From the NCBI RefSeq assembly GCF_900104725.1, contig NZ_LT629758.1, forward strand, positions 10,458,001 to 10,522,000: a stretch of 64,000 bases of DNA, written 5' to 3'. Positions within the stretch are counted from its first letter, which is position 1. Each line of letters begins with the position of its first letter. The DNA is from Actinoplanes derwentensis (GTDB lineage Bacteria > Actinomycetota > Actinomycetes > Mycobacteriales > Micromonosporaceae). The notes beneath the pieces were generated by a model. It was not told where the DNA came from, searched no databases, and was given only the letters and a program-made list of their open reading frames with translations. Positions 43,864-52,917 of this stretch are shown here, piece after piece. The position numbers and the translations under genes were made by a program.

Positions 43864-44694
43864 ATGCCCCGGTACCGGGCCCGCGACGGGCTGAGCCTCT
43901 TCTACGACGTGGTGGGTGCCGGGCCGCCGCTGGTGGTGCTGCCCGGCGGGCCCGGTATGGACGTGCGGTACCTGGGGGATCTCGGTGGCCTGGCGGCGAC
44001 CCGGACGCTGATCCTGGCCGACGCGCGGGGCGGCGGGCGGTCCGAGGTGCCGCCGGACCCGGCGACGGTGTCGTTCACGGCGCAAGCCGGTGACGTGGAG
44101 GCGCTGCGGGTCCATCTCGGCCTGGCGCGGATCGATCTGCTGGCGCATTCGGCGGGTGCGCTGACCGCGCAGGAGTACGCCGTCCGGTTTCCCGCCCGGG
44201 TCCGGAACCTGATCCTGGTCACCCCGATCGGCCGGGCCGGGCGGGACGTCGACCCCGCGGAACTGGCCGGGATCCGGGCCGCCCGATCCTCGGAACCGTG
44301 GTACCCGGGGGCCGCCGCGGCGGTCGGTGACCGGAGCCCGTTCGCGCAGGCCCGGCTGGTCCCGTTCCACTGGCACCGCTGGAGCCCGGCGCATCGCTCC
44401 CACTACGTCGCCGCGCACGGCAACCCGCTGCGGTGGTACCGCGAGGCCTTCTACTCGGGAACCGCCCGTCCCGGCTCGGTGCCCGCGCCGGTCCTGGTGC
44501 TCGCCGGCGCCTCGGACGGCATGATCGGAACCGCTCCGGCCCGAGTGGTGGCCGCCGCTCATCCCGGCGCGCACCTGGAGATCCTGGCCGAATCCGGGCA
44601 CCGCCCGTGGGCCGAGCAGCCGGTTCCGTTCCGATCCGTGATCGATACTTTCCTGAACGCCGGGGTTGGAGTGGACCGGACCGGGCAATCTTGA
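43864..44694 (+). CDS. Alpha/beta hydrolase, proline iminopeptidase-like
   Basis: A 276-residue alpha/beta hydrolase. The oxyanion segment LVVLPGGPGMDVRYLGDL (about 22-39) and LADARGGGRSE are typical of the iminopeptidase branch. The nucleophile Ser lies in LLAHSAGALTAQEYA; the usual first Gly of GxSxG is Ala here. A likely acid Asp is in LAGASDGMIG and the His in LAESGHRPWAEQP. The ATG follows GGGAGGA and replaces an upstream in-frame start at 43819. The substrate is unknown. It is separated from the 2-MIB operon by a terminator. Confidence 0.85.
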   Translation: MPRYRARDGLSLFYDVVGAGPPLVVLPGGPGMDVRYLGDLGGLAATRTLILADARGGGRSEVPPDPATVSFTAQAGDVEALRVHLGLARIDLLAHSAGALTAQEYAVRFPARVRNLILVTPIGRAGRDVDPAELAGIRAARSSEPWYPGAAAAVGDRSPFAQARLVPFHWHRWSPAHRSHYVAAHGNPLRWYREAFYSGTARPGSVPAPVLVLAGASDGMIGTAPARVVAAAHPGAHLEILAESGHRPWAEQPVPFRSVIDTFLNAGVGVDRTGQS

Positions 44695-44698
44695 TGTT

Positions 44699-45028
44699 GT
44701 GAACTGGCTCGAATTCGCTCTGCGGCATGTCGGCGAGCCGATCACCGTCCGGGTGGAGGCGCCCGGCCGGGAACCGGTGCCGATCGGGCCGTGTGTGGTC
44801 GCCCGGCACGACCACGGGACCACCCTGTTGTGCCCGCCGGACGTGGTCGCGCCGCCGGGGACCCGCATCACCCTGCCCGCCGGGGACACCGTCGAAGTGG
44901 TGGCGACCGTGCATCTGGACGCCCACGGCACCCGGCTGCCGGCCCATCAGCAACTGGACGTGCGGATCAGCGCCGATCCGGGGGCGGTCCGGCGGGGACC
45001 CTGCCGTCCGAGCGGGCGGCTCCGGTAA
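44699..45028 (+). CDS. Unknown 109-residue beta-rich protein
   Basis: A short frame from GTG 44699 that starts 4 nt after the hydrolase stop. The product begins VNWLEFALRHVGEPITVRVE and continues with alternating beta strands (VPIGPCVVARHDHGTTLLCP, TVEVVATVHLDAHG). The size and beta pattern recall small PilZ-like or SH3-like barrels, but no RxxxR or D/NxSxxG motif is present. The next gene encodes a GGDEF-EAL protein, so a c-di-GMP link is conceivable, not shown. Coding character is moderate. Confidence 0.5.
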   Translation: MNWLEFALRHVGEPITVRVEAPGREPVPIGPCVVARHDHGTTLLCPPDVVAPPGTRITLPAGDTVEVVATVHLDAHGTRLPAHQQLDVRISADPGAVRRGPCRPSGRLR

Positions 45029-45099
45029 CCGCAACACCTCAAGATCCGGCGGTCGGCTCCGATAGGTCGGAGGTGCGGCTGGGTGGCCTGTTCGCGGGG

Positions 45100-47352
45100 A
45101 TGTCACGGCGTGAGAGAGCGGCGTGGTGGACGCTGGCCGCCCTGGTCACGGTCGAGGCGGTGGTCTGCGTCCTCACCGATCTGGGGTCGGCGATCGGGGA
45201 CACCGTGTTCGCCGGGGTGCTCTACAACGTCTGCTATCTGCTGCCCGGCCTGATGGTCGCGGCTCGCGCCCGCCGTTCGCCCGGTCCGGTCCGCAGGGCC
45301 TGGGGTTTCCTCGCCGCCGGGATGATCTCCTACGGGGCCGGCAACCTGTACTGGTACCTGTTCGTCCGGCAACTCGACCCGGAACCGCTCGTCACTCCGG
45401 CCGACGCGCTGTGGCTGACGTTCTATCCGGCGTTCGGGGTCGCCCTGGTGATGCTGTTGCGGCACCGCCTGCCGGTGGTCAGCGTCCCGGCCCTGCTGGA
45501 CGGCGTGATCGCCGCGGCGGCCGTGTCGGCGCTGGTGTCGATCGCGGTGCTGGCCGTCGTCGAACCGGCACCGCACAGCACCCCGGCCGGAATGGTCGTC
45601 AACGCCGCTTACCCGCTCTGCGACATCGCGGTGACCGGCTGCCTGCTCGGCGCGCTGGCGTTGTGCGGCTGGCGGGCCGACCGGGTGACGGGTCTGCTGC
45701 TCGGCGGGATGGGGCTGTTCGCGGCCTTGGACACCGCCAACATGGTGCTGCTGTGGCAGGGCGCCGACCCGGTGCCGTCGGTGCTGGACGTGCTGTGGAT
45801 CATCGGGTTGCTGATTCTGGCGCTGGCCGCCGGGCAGCCGTTCGGCCGGACCTGGGCGGGACAGCCGAGCCTGTGGCTGAGCACCGCGATCCCGATGGCC
45901 CTCGCGGTGATCTGCCTGGGTGTGCTGATGTGGGCCGCGCTCACCACCCACGACGTGGAGAAACTCACCAGCTGGCTGTCCGGGGCGGCGGTCACCGCGG
46001 CGATCGTCCGGATGGCCGCGAGCATCCGGACCGCGGAGGCGCTGGGCACCGCCCGCCGGCAGGCCCGCACCGACGAGCTGACCGGCCTGGCGAACCGCCG
46101 CTGTTTCGTGGAGAGGCTGGAGACCGAGCTGGCCGGCGGCGGTTCCCGGCTCGCCGTCGCGTACCTGGACCTGGACCGGTTCAAAGAGGTCAACGACAGC
46201 TTCGGCCACGACGTGGGGGACAGTCTGCTGCGGCTGGTCGGGGCCCGGCTGCGGGAGTCGCTCGGGACCGACGTGCTGCTGGCCCGGCTCGGTGGTGACG
46301 AGTTCGGGCTGGTCATGCCGGGGGCGGGGCGGGAGGAGGCGGCCGGGATCGTGGCCGCGGTGCTGCGTACCCTCCGCGAGCCTTTCGTCCTGCCGGAGGT
46401 GGACCTGCACGTGGACGCCAGCATCGGCGTCGCCGTGCATCCCGACGACGGTTCCGACCGGTCCACCCTGCTGCGCCGCGCCGACGTGGCGATGTACGCG
46501 GCGAAGAACGGTCACGGTGGCGGCCCGGTCTTCGCCACCGGCCTCGACGACCACGCGAAGGCCCGCCTGACCATGCTGGAGGAGCTGCGCACCGGCCTGG
46601 ACCGGGGCGAACTGGTGCTGCACTACCAGCCGAAGGTGACCGTCGACGACGCCCGCCGGGTGATCGGGATGGAGGCGCTGGTGCGCTGGCAGCATCCGGT
46701 GCACGGGCTGGTCTACCCGGACGCGTTCCTCTACACCGCGGAGAGCGCCGACCTGATGGGCCGGATCACCACGACCGTGCTGGAGATGGCGTGCCGGCAG
46801 AGCCGCCGCTGGCAGGACCAGGGCCTGCCGGTGCCGGTGGCGGTCAACCTGTCGGTGTCGGACCTGCGGGACCCGGACTTCCCCGACCAGGTGTCGGCAC
46901 TGCTGCTCCGGTTCGGGGTGCCGACGACCGCGATCGAACTGGAGGTGACCGAGAGTGTGCTGATGACCGACGCCGACACCGCGCTGGTGCAGCTCGGCCG
47001 GCTGCGGGACATGGGTCTGCGGATCGCCGTCGACGACTACGGCACCGGGTACTCCAGCCTCAGCTATCTGCAGGTGCTGCCGGTCGACGATCTCAAACTG
47101 GACCGGAGTTTCGTGGTGCGCTGCGGCACCGACCCGCGCAGTGCCGCGATCGTGCAGAGCACCGTCGGTCTCGCCCACTCCCTCGGCATGCGGATCATCG
47201 CCGAGGGAGTGGAGGACATGGAGATCTTCGAGCGGCTCCGGGTCTTCGGCTGCGACCTGGCTCAGGGGTACGGGATCGCCCGTCCCGACGACGCCGCGAC
47301 CGTCACCGCGTGGCTGCTAGAACGCGCCGGTGTAGAGGAGCCGATTCGGTGA
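45100..47352 (+). CDS. Membrane GGDEF-EAL protein
   Basis: A 750-residue protein with a seven- to eight-helix membrane sensor (residues 9-305; e.g. LAALVTVEAVVCVLT, YLLPGLMVAARARR, VLWIIGLLILALAAG), a GGDEF domain (DLDRFKEVNDSFGHDVGD, GGDEF at 398-402) and an EAL domain (MEALVRWQHPVHG, VTESVLMTD, DDYGTGYSSLSYLQVLPVDD, AEGVEDMEIFERLRVFGCD). Both catalytic sites look intact; the I-site is lost (LGTD). ATG 45100 follows GCGGGG; GTG 45073 after GGTCGGA is an alternative. The 3' end overlaps a subtilase pseudogene by 36 nt. Confidence 0.9.
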   Translation: MSRRERAAWWTLAALVTVEAVVCVLTDLGSAIGDTVFAGVLYNVCYLLPGLMVAARARRSPGPVRRAWGFLAAGMISYGAGNLYWYLFVRQLDPEPLVTPADALWLTFYPAFGVALVMLLRHRLPVVSVPALLDGVIAAAAVSALVSIAVLAVVEPAPHSTPAGMVVNAAYPLCDIAVTGCLLGALALCGWRADRVTGLLLGGMGLFAALDTANMVLLWQGADPVPSVLDVLWIIGLLILALAAGQPFGRTWAGQPSLWLSTAIPMALAVICLGVLMWAALTTHDVEKLTSWLSGAAVTAAIVRMAASIRTAEALGTARRQARTDELTGLANRRCFVERLETELAGGGSRLAVAYLDLDRFKEVNDSFGHDVGDSLLRLVGARLRESLGTDVLLARLGGDEFGLVMPGAGREEAAGIVAAVLRTLREPFVLPEVDLHVDASIGVAVHPDDGSDRSTLLRRADVAMYAAKNGHGGGPVFATGLDDHAKARLTMLEELRTGLDRGELVLHYQPKVTVDDARRVIGMEALVRWQHPVHGLVYPDAFLYTAESADLMGRITTTVLEMACRQSRRWQDQGLPVPVAVNLSVSDLRDPDFPDQVSALLLRFGVPTTAIELEVTESVLMTDADTALVQLGRLRDMGLRIAVDDYGTGYSSLSYLQVLPVDDLKLDRSFVVRCGTDPRSAAIVQSTVGLAHSLGMRIIAEGVEDMEIFERLRVFGCDLAQGYGIARPDDAATVTAWLLERAGVEEPIR

Positions 47353-47812
47353 GCCGGTCCCCGGGCCGGTGACTGGGTGCAGGCGTCCAGCGCGAACAGG
47401 TCGAGGAAACCGTTGCCGGCCGCGATCGAGTAGGAGACTCCCGAGGCGATCGACGCGCTGACCGCGTTGTCCAGGACCGTGTCGGCGCCGCCGCCGAGGC
47501 TCATGTTCGCCACCGCGGGCTTGACGGCGTTCGCGGTCACCCACGCGCCTGGCGCGCCGTCAGGGTGGCGGCGAAACCGTTGAAGGCTTTGCGGTACGAC
47601 CGGAGCACGGTCGCGTCGTGTTCGGCGGCGCCGGTCCGGCTGACCTTGCCCGGCTTGAGTACGACGAGGTAGCTGTCCGGAACCACTTCGGCCCCGGGCA
47701 CCGCCAGCACGGCGGCCTCCGGCGGGGCGGCCTGGGCTCCCGAGACGATCCCGAAGGTGGACAGGACGACGGCGGCCGCAGCGGCGACGCCTCGGCGAAC
47801 GGACGAACGCAT
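47317..47812 (-). pseudogene. Subtilase (S8) with two internal deletions
   Basis: From ATG 47812 (after GGAGGG) the frame encodes a signal peptide (RRGVAAAAAVVLSTFGIVSG) and the I9 propeptide (VPDSYLVVLKPGKV, SYRKAFNGFAATLTARQAR). It then jumps, in another frame, to WVTANAVKPAVANMSLGGGA and SGVSYSIAAGNGF, a mid-catalytic segment of S8 peptidases, and finally, in a third frame, to GTGSPNRLLYTGAF, the usual C-terminal end. The catalytic Asp, His and Ser regions are all missing. It is the collapsed remnant of a normal secreted subtilase of about 400 residues. Confidence 0.8.
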
Positions 47813-47835
47813 CGAACCCTCCTGACGTAGGGTGG

Positions 47836-49098
47836 TCACGCAATCACGTCAGGTGAAGTTAGCGGGCGAATCGATTCCTGTGAATGCGCCGTGGTGCTGT
47901 GCCGCCGGTGCAGAGCCGGCACCAGCAGGGCGGCCACCAGGAGGACGGTCAGGAGCAGCGCCCCGAGCCACCGCCAGAGACTGCCGCGCTGGGCGGTCAG
48001 TTCCCGTTCGCCCGGCGCGGCGGCCAGCGCGAACCGCGGCGTGAGACCGAGATCGCCGGTCAGGACCGGAGTCCAGGGTGAGGAGACGGTGGCGGACAGG
48101 CGCAGGGTGACCCGGTCCCGCACGGTCCTGCGTGGGGCGAGGGCCACCGGGCCGGCGTTCCAGTCGATCGTCACCGGGAGGGTGATCTCGCGTCCCGGCG
48201 GCAACTCGGCCGGACCCGACGGCACCCGCACCGACACGCTGGGGTTGTCGCTGCTCACCGACACGTTCTCCAGGATCAGCGGTACGTGCGGCATCGGCGA
48301 CTCCACCCGTACCGCCGCAATCGTCCGGCCCGCACCGCCGGCCGGAAGCGGCCAGGAGACCGTGACCGGCAGGGTGATCTCCTCCGTCAGGAGGGTGCGG
48401 GCCTTGGCGGCCCGGGCCGCCGCCCCGGCCCGCGCCAACGGCGTGGTGAGCCGGTCGGCCGGCGTCGGGGCCAGGACCCGGGCGTGCGGGAAGACCTTCG
48501 TCAACAGGTCCGCGCCGGTCCCTCCGGAGAGCGGCACGGCGTACGCCGCCAGCGAGGTCTTGTCCAGTCCGGCAGCCCGCCGGGCGAGTACGTTCCAGCC
48601 GTTTCCCCGAGTCAGCGGGTAGGCGCTGCCGGGCCCCGGGTCGTGCGGCCCGTCGGTCAGCAGCAGCACGGTTGCCAGCGGCGGAGCACCGCTGCGGGCG
48701 AGCGTGGTGACCGCCTTCTCCAGGGCCGCGCCGATGTCGGTGTGCGGCCGGTCCGCCTCCGCCGGGAGCCTGGCGGTCAACGATCCGGGTTCCCGGCCGA
48801 CCTGCCGGGTGGTGGCCGTCGCGTCCCCGCCGAACGGGATCAGCGTGACGAAGTCCTCCGGGGCGAGAGTCGTGAAATACCTGGTCAGGCTCCGGCGCAG
48901 GGACGCGTACCGGGCACCCCGCAGGGAACCGGACACGTCCACCAGCACCACGTGGTCCGCCGCCACCGCATCGACACCCAGCGCGGAGTAGATCTCGTTG
49001 AGAACCGGAGCGGGAGCCGGTTCCGGAGCCGCCCGAGCCGGCAGGGCGCCGGCGAAGACGATCAGCAGGAACAGCGCCAGCGCGCTCCGGGTATTCAC
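47836..49098 (-). CDS. Secreted/membrane-anchored VWA domain protein
   Basis: A 420-residue protein. The signal peptide (RSALALFLLIVFAGALPARA) is followed by a von Willebrand A domain whose MIDAS starts VVLVDVSGSLRGARYASLRR (DxSxS present), with TDIGAALEKAV and LLLTDGPHDPGP completing the metal site. A beta-rich region follows, and a C-terminal membrane helix (WLGALLLTVLLVAALLVPAL) anchors it with a short cytoplasmic tail. The VWA domain would face outward and bind a protein partner through metal. GTG 49098 starts the signal peptide. Confidence 0.87.
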   Translation of the reverse strand: MNTRSALALFLLIVFAGALPARAAPEPAPAPVLNEIYSALGVDAVAADHVVLVDVSGSLRGARYASLRRSLTRYFTTLAPEDFVTLIPFGGDATATTRQVGREPGSLTARLPAEADRPHTDIGAALEKAVTTLARSGAPPLATVLLLTDGPHDPGPGSAYPLTRGNGWNVLARRAAGLDKTSLAAYAVPLSGGTGADLLTKVFPHARVLAPTPADRLTTPLARAGAAARAAKARTLLTEEITLPVTVSWPLPAGGAGRTIAAVRVESPMPHVPLILENVSVSSDNPSVSVRVPSGPAELPPGREITLPVTIDWNAGPVALAPRRTVRDRVTLRLSATVSSPWTPVLTGDLGLTPRFALAAAPGERELTAQRGSLWRWLGALLLTVLLVAALLVPALHRRHSTTAHSQESIRPLTSPDVIA

Positions 49099-49322
49099 GT
49101 TCGTATCTGACGGACAGCGCCTGCGCTTGGACGGCCGGCGCCTCCGTGCACGCGTCGGCGCCTCCATACACGCGAGGATTAGCCGGAATGGGTCGACTGT
49201 CCACCGGAGGGCGGTCTCCGCCGATCATGTCGATTCGTGCCTCGGACGGTCCTTCCGGTCTTCGGCGTCTCCCCGGCGGAGGTCGTTTGGAGCAAGCTTC
49301 CGAATGTCGGAAGGAGTCCACG

Positions 49323-50306
49323 GTGGTCATCTCGCCCAGCCCGGTGGTGCGGCTGCGGGAACTCGCCGCCACCGGCCGTCTCGCCGTGACAGCGGCGGGC
49401 CCGGAACGTGGCGGCCTGGTCGCCGCCGCCTACGAACTGGTGTGGCCGATCGTGTTCGCCCGGGTGACGTGCCGGTTCGAACGGCAGCGCGGGCACAGCG
49501 TCTGCGCCACCGGCGTCGGCAACCTGGCCGACGAATGCCTGGACCGGTTCCACGACGACGTCGAAGCGGTCGTCGACGACCTGCTCGGCCACGCCCGGCA
49601 GCCGATCCGCCAGCTGGAGGCCTGGATCACGCCCCGGCTCAACGCCGCGACGGTGAACGCGCACCGCCGCCGCCGGGGTGCGCGCGGCGCCCTGCAGCGG
49701 CCCCGGCTGCCCGGCTGGCTGGTGACCGGGCTGGACCGGGACCCGTGGCTCACTGCCCTGGCCACCGACATCCTGACCTGGGCCGGCACCAGCGGCACTG
49801 CCGGCGGACGGTTGTGGCCGGTCGAGTCGTGGTCCCAGAAACGTGGCCTGGCCACCGGGGACTGGACGGGCAGCGACCCGGTCACGGTCGGCCGGGAGAT
49901 CGAGGAGGTGCTGTCGGTGATGCGCACGCACCCGAAATGGTTCGAGTCCTACGTGGAACGCCCGCTCGGCGCCAAACAGCCGCCGGTGGTGGCGATGGCC
50001 ACCGACTCGTACGGCGAACCGCTGTTCCCGCTGGCACCCGGCGACGCCGCCGACCGGATCGAGTCGGAGTTGCGTGACCTGGCCGGTGCCGCGGTCCGGG
50101 TGATCGCCGACCGGATCGGCCGAGGCGAGGCCGCCGGTCCGGTGGTCGTCGAGGTGATCCGGACGATCTTCGGCGGCGCCGGTGCCGGCACCCTCGAGCA
50201 GGTGCCGCACTCCGTGGCCGACCCTATCGCCGGGATCCTCGGCGACCTCACCGAACCGGACCGGGTCGCCCGGATCGTGGCCGCCGTCCTGGAGACGGCC
50301 GGATGA
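49323..50306 (+). CDS. Sigma-region-2-like protein A, unknown family
   Basis: A 327-residue soluble protein. Residues 30-125 (AAYELVWPIVFARVTCRFER, CLDRFHDDVEAVVDDLLGHA, LEAWITPRLNAATVNAHRRR) follow the helix order of sigma-70 region 2, ending in an Arg-rich helix, but no region 4 is present. A second protein at 52171-52917 is collinear with it at both ends: AYELVWPIVF/AFEVAYPIVY, RGHSVCATG/RGHNACGHG, ECLDRFHDD/TCLDGFQDD and FGGAGAG/FLGGAGE. This copy has an extra block of about 85 residues in the middle. GTG 49323 follows GGAAGGAGT. Function is unknown; DNA or RNA polymerase binding is a guess. Confidence 0.75.
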   Translation: MVISPSPVVRLRELAATGRLAVTAAGPERGGLVAAAYELVWPIVFARVTCRFERQRGHSVCATGVGNLADECLDRFHDDVEAVVDDLLGHARQPIRQLEAWITPRLNAATVNAHRRRRGARGALQRPRLPGWLVTGLDRDPWLTALATDILTWAGTSGTAGGRLWPVESWSQKRGLATGDWTGSDPVTVGREIEEVLSVMRTHPKWFESYVERPLGAKQPPVVAMATDSYGEPLFPLAPGDAADRIESELRDLAGAAVRVIADRIGRGEAAGPVVVEVIRTIFGGAGAGTLEQVPHSVADPIAGILGDLTEPDRVARIVAAVLETAG

Positions 50307-50411
50307 TCGTCTATCGATGTGATTCCATGGCGGCATCCGATCGCACACCAGGGCCGGAGATTCCGGATATCTCCGAGTTCCGGGCCGCCACCACAGCGAC
50401 AGGTGTCCACC

Positions 50412-51110
50412 ATGGTGATTGAAGTCGATCCGGCCTGGGCTCCCGGGTCCTTCCTGACGCTGCTCAGCGACGCCGAACGCGACGAACTGCTGAGTCTCGG
50501 CACCACCCGTAAGGTCCCCGGCGGTCGGCACCTGCTCGTCGAAGGCCGGCAGGACACCCAGGTCGAGGTGATCCGGCAGGGCCACGTCAAAGTCACCACC
50601 ACGGTCGGAGGCGCACCCCGGCTGCTCGCCATCCGGCTGCCCGGCGACCTGGTCGGCGAGTTCGCCGCCCTCACCGGCAACGGCCGCGTCGCCACCGTCA
50701 CCACCTGCGGTGACGTGGTCGCCACGGTGATCCGGCAGGCCGGGTTCCTGCGGTTCGTCAACGAGCACCCGACCGTCGCGACCCAGCTCACCGTCGCGGT
50801 GGGGCGGCGGCTGCACTGGGCCAACCGGCGCCGCACCGAGTTCACCGCGTTCCCGGTCCAGGTACGGCTCGGCCGGGTGCTGCTCGACATCGCCACCAGC
50901 TGTGGTGAGGCGGTCGGCGACGGCGTGCAGATCCGGGTCGAGCTGAGCCAGACCGAACTGGCGTCACTGATCGGGGCACGGGAGGACACCGTCCAGCGGG
51001 CGCTGCGTGACCTGCGCCGGGCCGGTCTGGTGCGCACCGGCTACCGGCGGATAGTCGTGCTGGACGAGGCCGGCCTGCGGGCCCTCACCGAACAGGCGGA
51101 GTGGATCTAG
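50412..51110 (+). CDS. Crp/Fnr-family transcriptional regulator
   Basis: A 232-residue regulator. The N-terminal cNMP-binding barrel contains KVPGGRHLLVEGRQDTQVEV, RLPGDLVGEFAALTGNGRVA (a near-canonical phosphate cassette, with Arg present) and the C-helix RRLHWANRRRTEF. The C-terminal winged helix reads ELSQTELASLIGAREDTVQR then ALRDLRRAGLVRTGYRRIVV. It could respond to cAMP or another small molecule. It lies between the two sigma-like paralogues and overlaps the convergent gene by 4 nt. ATG 50412 or GTG 50415 are possible starts. Confidence 0.9.
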   Translation: MVIEVDPAWAPGSFLTLLSDAERDELLSLGTTRKVPGGRHLLVEGRQDTQVEVIRQGHVKVTTTVGGAPRLLAIRLPGDLVGEFAALTGNGRVATVTTCGDVVATVIRQAGFLRFVNEHPTVATQLTVAVGRRLHWANRRRTEFTAFPVQVRLGRVLLDIATSCGEAVGDGVQIRVELSQTELASLIGAREDTVQRALRDLRRAGLVRTGYRRIVVLDEAGLRALTEQAEWI

Positions 51111-52066
51111 AACGGGGTCCAGGCGATGCCGTAGCCGTACCCCTCGCGCAGCCCGTGGAACTCCCGCGTCACCTCGCCCAGAGCGGACGGCTGGATCAGC
51201 GCCCGTTTCTCCGGGGGCTCCCGCAGATCGGTGTACGGCACCTCGTCGATCAGCCACACCTCGTCCGGCAGCTCCGCCCCGAACCTGACCCGCACCGTCC
51301 CCGACTCGCACGGGTCCAGCGGCACGATCGCGTAGTGCGGCCAGGTCGGCTGGCCCGGCGGCAGCACCACCCGCAACCACAGTTCGTGGACGTCGCCGGG
51401 CAGCATCCGCTCCGGCAACCGGAGCACCACCTTCTGGCTGCTCGCGCCGTTACGCGGCTCCACCGCGCTGATCCGGGCACCGAACAGGGCGTCCACCTCG
51501 GCCGCGCCGACCCCGGCCGGGGCCTCCGGCAGGCCGATCCGGATGGTGATCTCGTCGATCTCCCGGGTGGCGGTGATGGTGCGCATCTCGTACAACTCGG
51601 GGGTGTGGGTGTCCAACCGGAACAGCACCCGCAGCGACGACACCCGCCAGCCCGAACCGGCCGCCGGATCGTCGGCCGGCTCCGGCGCGTCCTCACCGGC
51701 CACCGCCAGCGCGGCCAGGGCCTCGTTCATCCGGCGCCGGGCGGTCCGCACCGAAACCCTCTGCAGATCGGCCAGCCGGCTCTCCCGTTCGGCCAGAGTG
51801 GTCAGCCGGAACTCCCGGTCGAGCCCGAACGCCAGCTCGGCCGCCTTCCGCAGGTCCGGAGCGAGCCCGGCGGCCAGTTCGGCGAGCATCGTCACCACCG
51901 CGGCGCGCACCCGCGACTCCCGGTCCCCGGAACCGAGACGGCATCGGCGGCGGGTCTCCGGGCCGATGTAGCGGCCCAGATCCGGCCGGTCCACACCCCG
52001 CCCTCTGCGGAGTCTCTTCAGCTCCTGGTACAGATCGGAGTCGGGCACAGACAGACCGTAGTCCAT
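51107..52066 (-). CDS. Actinobacterial regulator-like protein, unknown
   Basis: A 319-residue protein. The N-terminus MDYGLSVPDSDLYQELKRLR, then RGRGVDRPDLGRYIGPETRR, followed by VSVRTARRRMNEALAALA, is an N-terminal module I know from unnamed actinobacterial proteins that resemble XRE-like regulators. The C-terminal two-thirds are beta-rich (ELYEMRTITATREIDEITIR, PLDPCESGTVRVRFGAELPD) with no recognised catalytic motif. It is divergent from the second sigma-like protein (105-nt gap) and overlaps the Crp gene by 4 nt at its end. ATG 52066 is chosen over longer frames that cover the promoter. Confidence 0.75.
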   Translation of the reverse strand: MDYGLSVPDSDLYQELKRLRRGRGVDRPDLGRYIGPETRRRCRLGSGDRESRVRAAVVTMLAELAAGLAPDLRKAAELAFGLDREFRLTTLAERESRLADLQRVSVRTARRRMNEALAALAVAGEDAPEPADDPAAGSGWRVSSLRVLFRLDTHTPELYEMRTITATREIDEITIRIGLPEAPAGVGAAEVDALFGARISAVEPRNGASSQKVVLRLPERMLPGDVHELWLRVVLPPGQPTWPHYAIVPLDPCESGTVRVRFGAELPDEVWLIDEVPYTDLREPPEKRALIQPSALGEVTREFHGLREGYGYGIAWTPF

Positions 52067-52170
52067 GTCTGTGCCGGACCCGCCGTGGCGTTGCGGTGGC
52101 CACCGCGACGGCCAGAAAGCTGGCCACTCAAGGGCCGCAATCCTCAAACGGCAGACGCCAGGATGGTTCG

Positions 52171-52917
52171 ATGATTTGGGGGGATGGGATCACCGACAGT
52201 GCCGACAAGACGTCGTCGCTCTCCCGTGCGCGTTCGAACACCGGTCCGGCCCTGCGGCCACGCGTTCCACGCCGGCGTGACGGTGCCGTCGAGGACCGGG
52301 CCCGGCTGCGGCATCTGGCCGCCGAAGGACTGCTCGGGGCGCTCAGCACCCAGGAACGGCGCAGGCTGCTTCCGGCCGCTTTCGAGGTGGCCTACCCGAT
52401 CGTCTACGACGTGATCACCCGCCGGGTCGCCCGCAACCGTGGCCACAACGCGTGCGGCCACGGCCCGCACCAGATGGAGGACACCTGCCTCGACGGTTTC
52501 CAGGACGATCTCGAGACGGTGATCGACCACCTGATGTCCGCCACCGCGCCGATCAGTGATCTGGAGGGCTGGCTGGCCCGCAGCGCGCAGAAAACCGCCG
52601 TCGACGGTCACCGGCGGCGTCAGGGCGCCCCCGCCGGCGAACCCCGGCCGCTGCTCGCCACCGATCCCGCCGAGGTCCTCCAGGCGCGGATCGGTGATCT
52701 GGCCGGTCCCGCCGTCCTGGCCCTTCAGACGCAGCTGCGGCGCGGCGACGACCCGACCCTGGCCGTCATCGAGGTGCTCACCACGCTCTTCCTGGGCGGA
52801 GCGGGCGAAATCGACCATGGACCGGATCGCGAGCGGGTGTCAACGCTGCTCGCCGACCCCGCCGCCCTCTCCGTCCTGGTCCAGCACGTCCTGGGGATCG
52901 TGCGCGGCACCGGGTGA
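52171..52917 (+). CDS. Sigma-region-2-like protein B, unknown family
   Basis: A 248-residue paralogue of the protein at 49323-50306. The core reads AFEVAYPIVYDVITRRVARN, RGHNACGHGPHQMEDTCLDG, FQDDLETVIDHLMSA and DLEGWLARSAQKTAVDGHRR; the last part resembles sigma region 2.3-2.4. The insertion seen in copy A is absent. A Cys/His cluster (CGHGPH and TC) might bind metal. ATG 52171 follows AGGATGG. Its 3' end overlaps a small minus-strand gene. Confidence 0.75.
   Translation: MIWGDGITDSADKTSSLSRARSNTGPALRPRVPRRRDGAVEDRARLRHLAAEGLLGALSTQERRRLLPAAFEVAYPIVYDVITRRVARNRGHNACGHGPHQMEDTCLDGFQDDLETVIDHLMSATAPISDLEGWLARSAQKTAVDGHRRRQGAPAGEPRPLLATDPAEVLQARIGDLAGPAVLALQTQLRRGDDPTLAVIEVLTTLFLGGAGEIDHGPDRERVSTLLADPAALSVLVQHVLGIVRGTG

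Noticed and set aside
45103..47178. A 691-codon minus-strand open frame opposite the second GGDEF-EAL gene
   Set aside because: Composition is typical of antisense of GC-rich genes and no start site or domain is visible.
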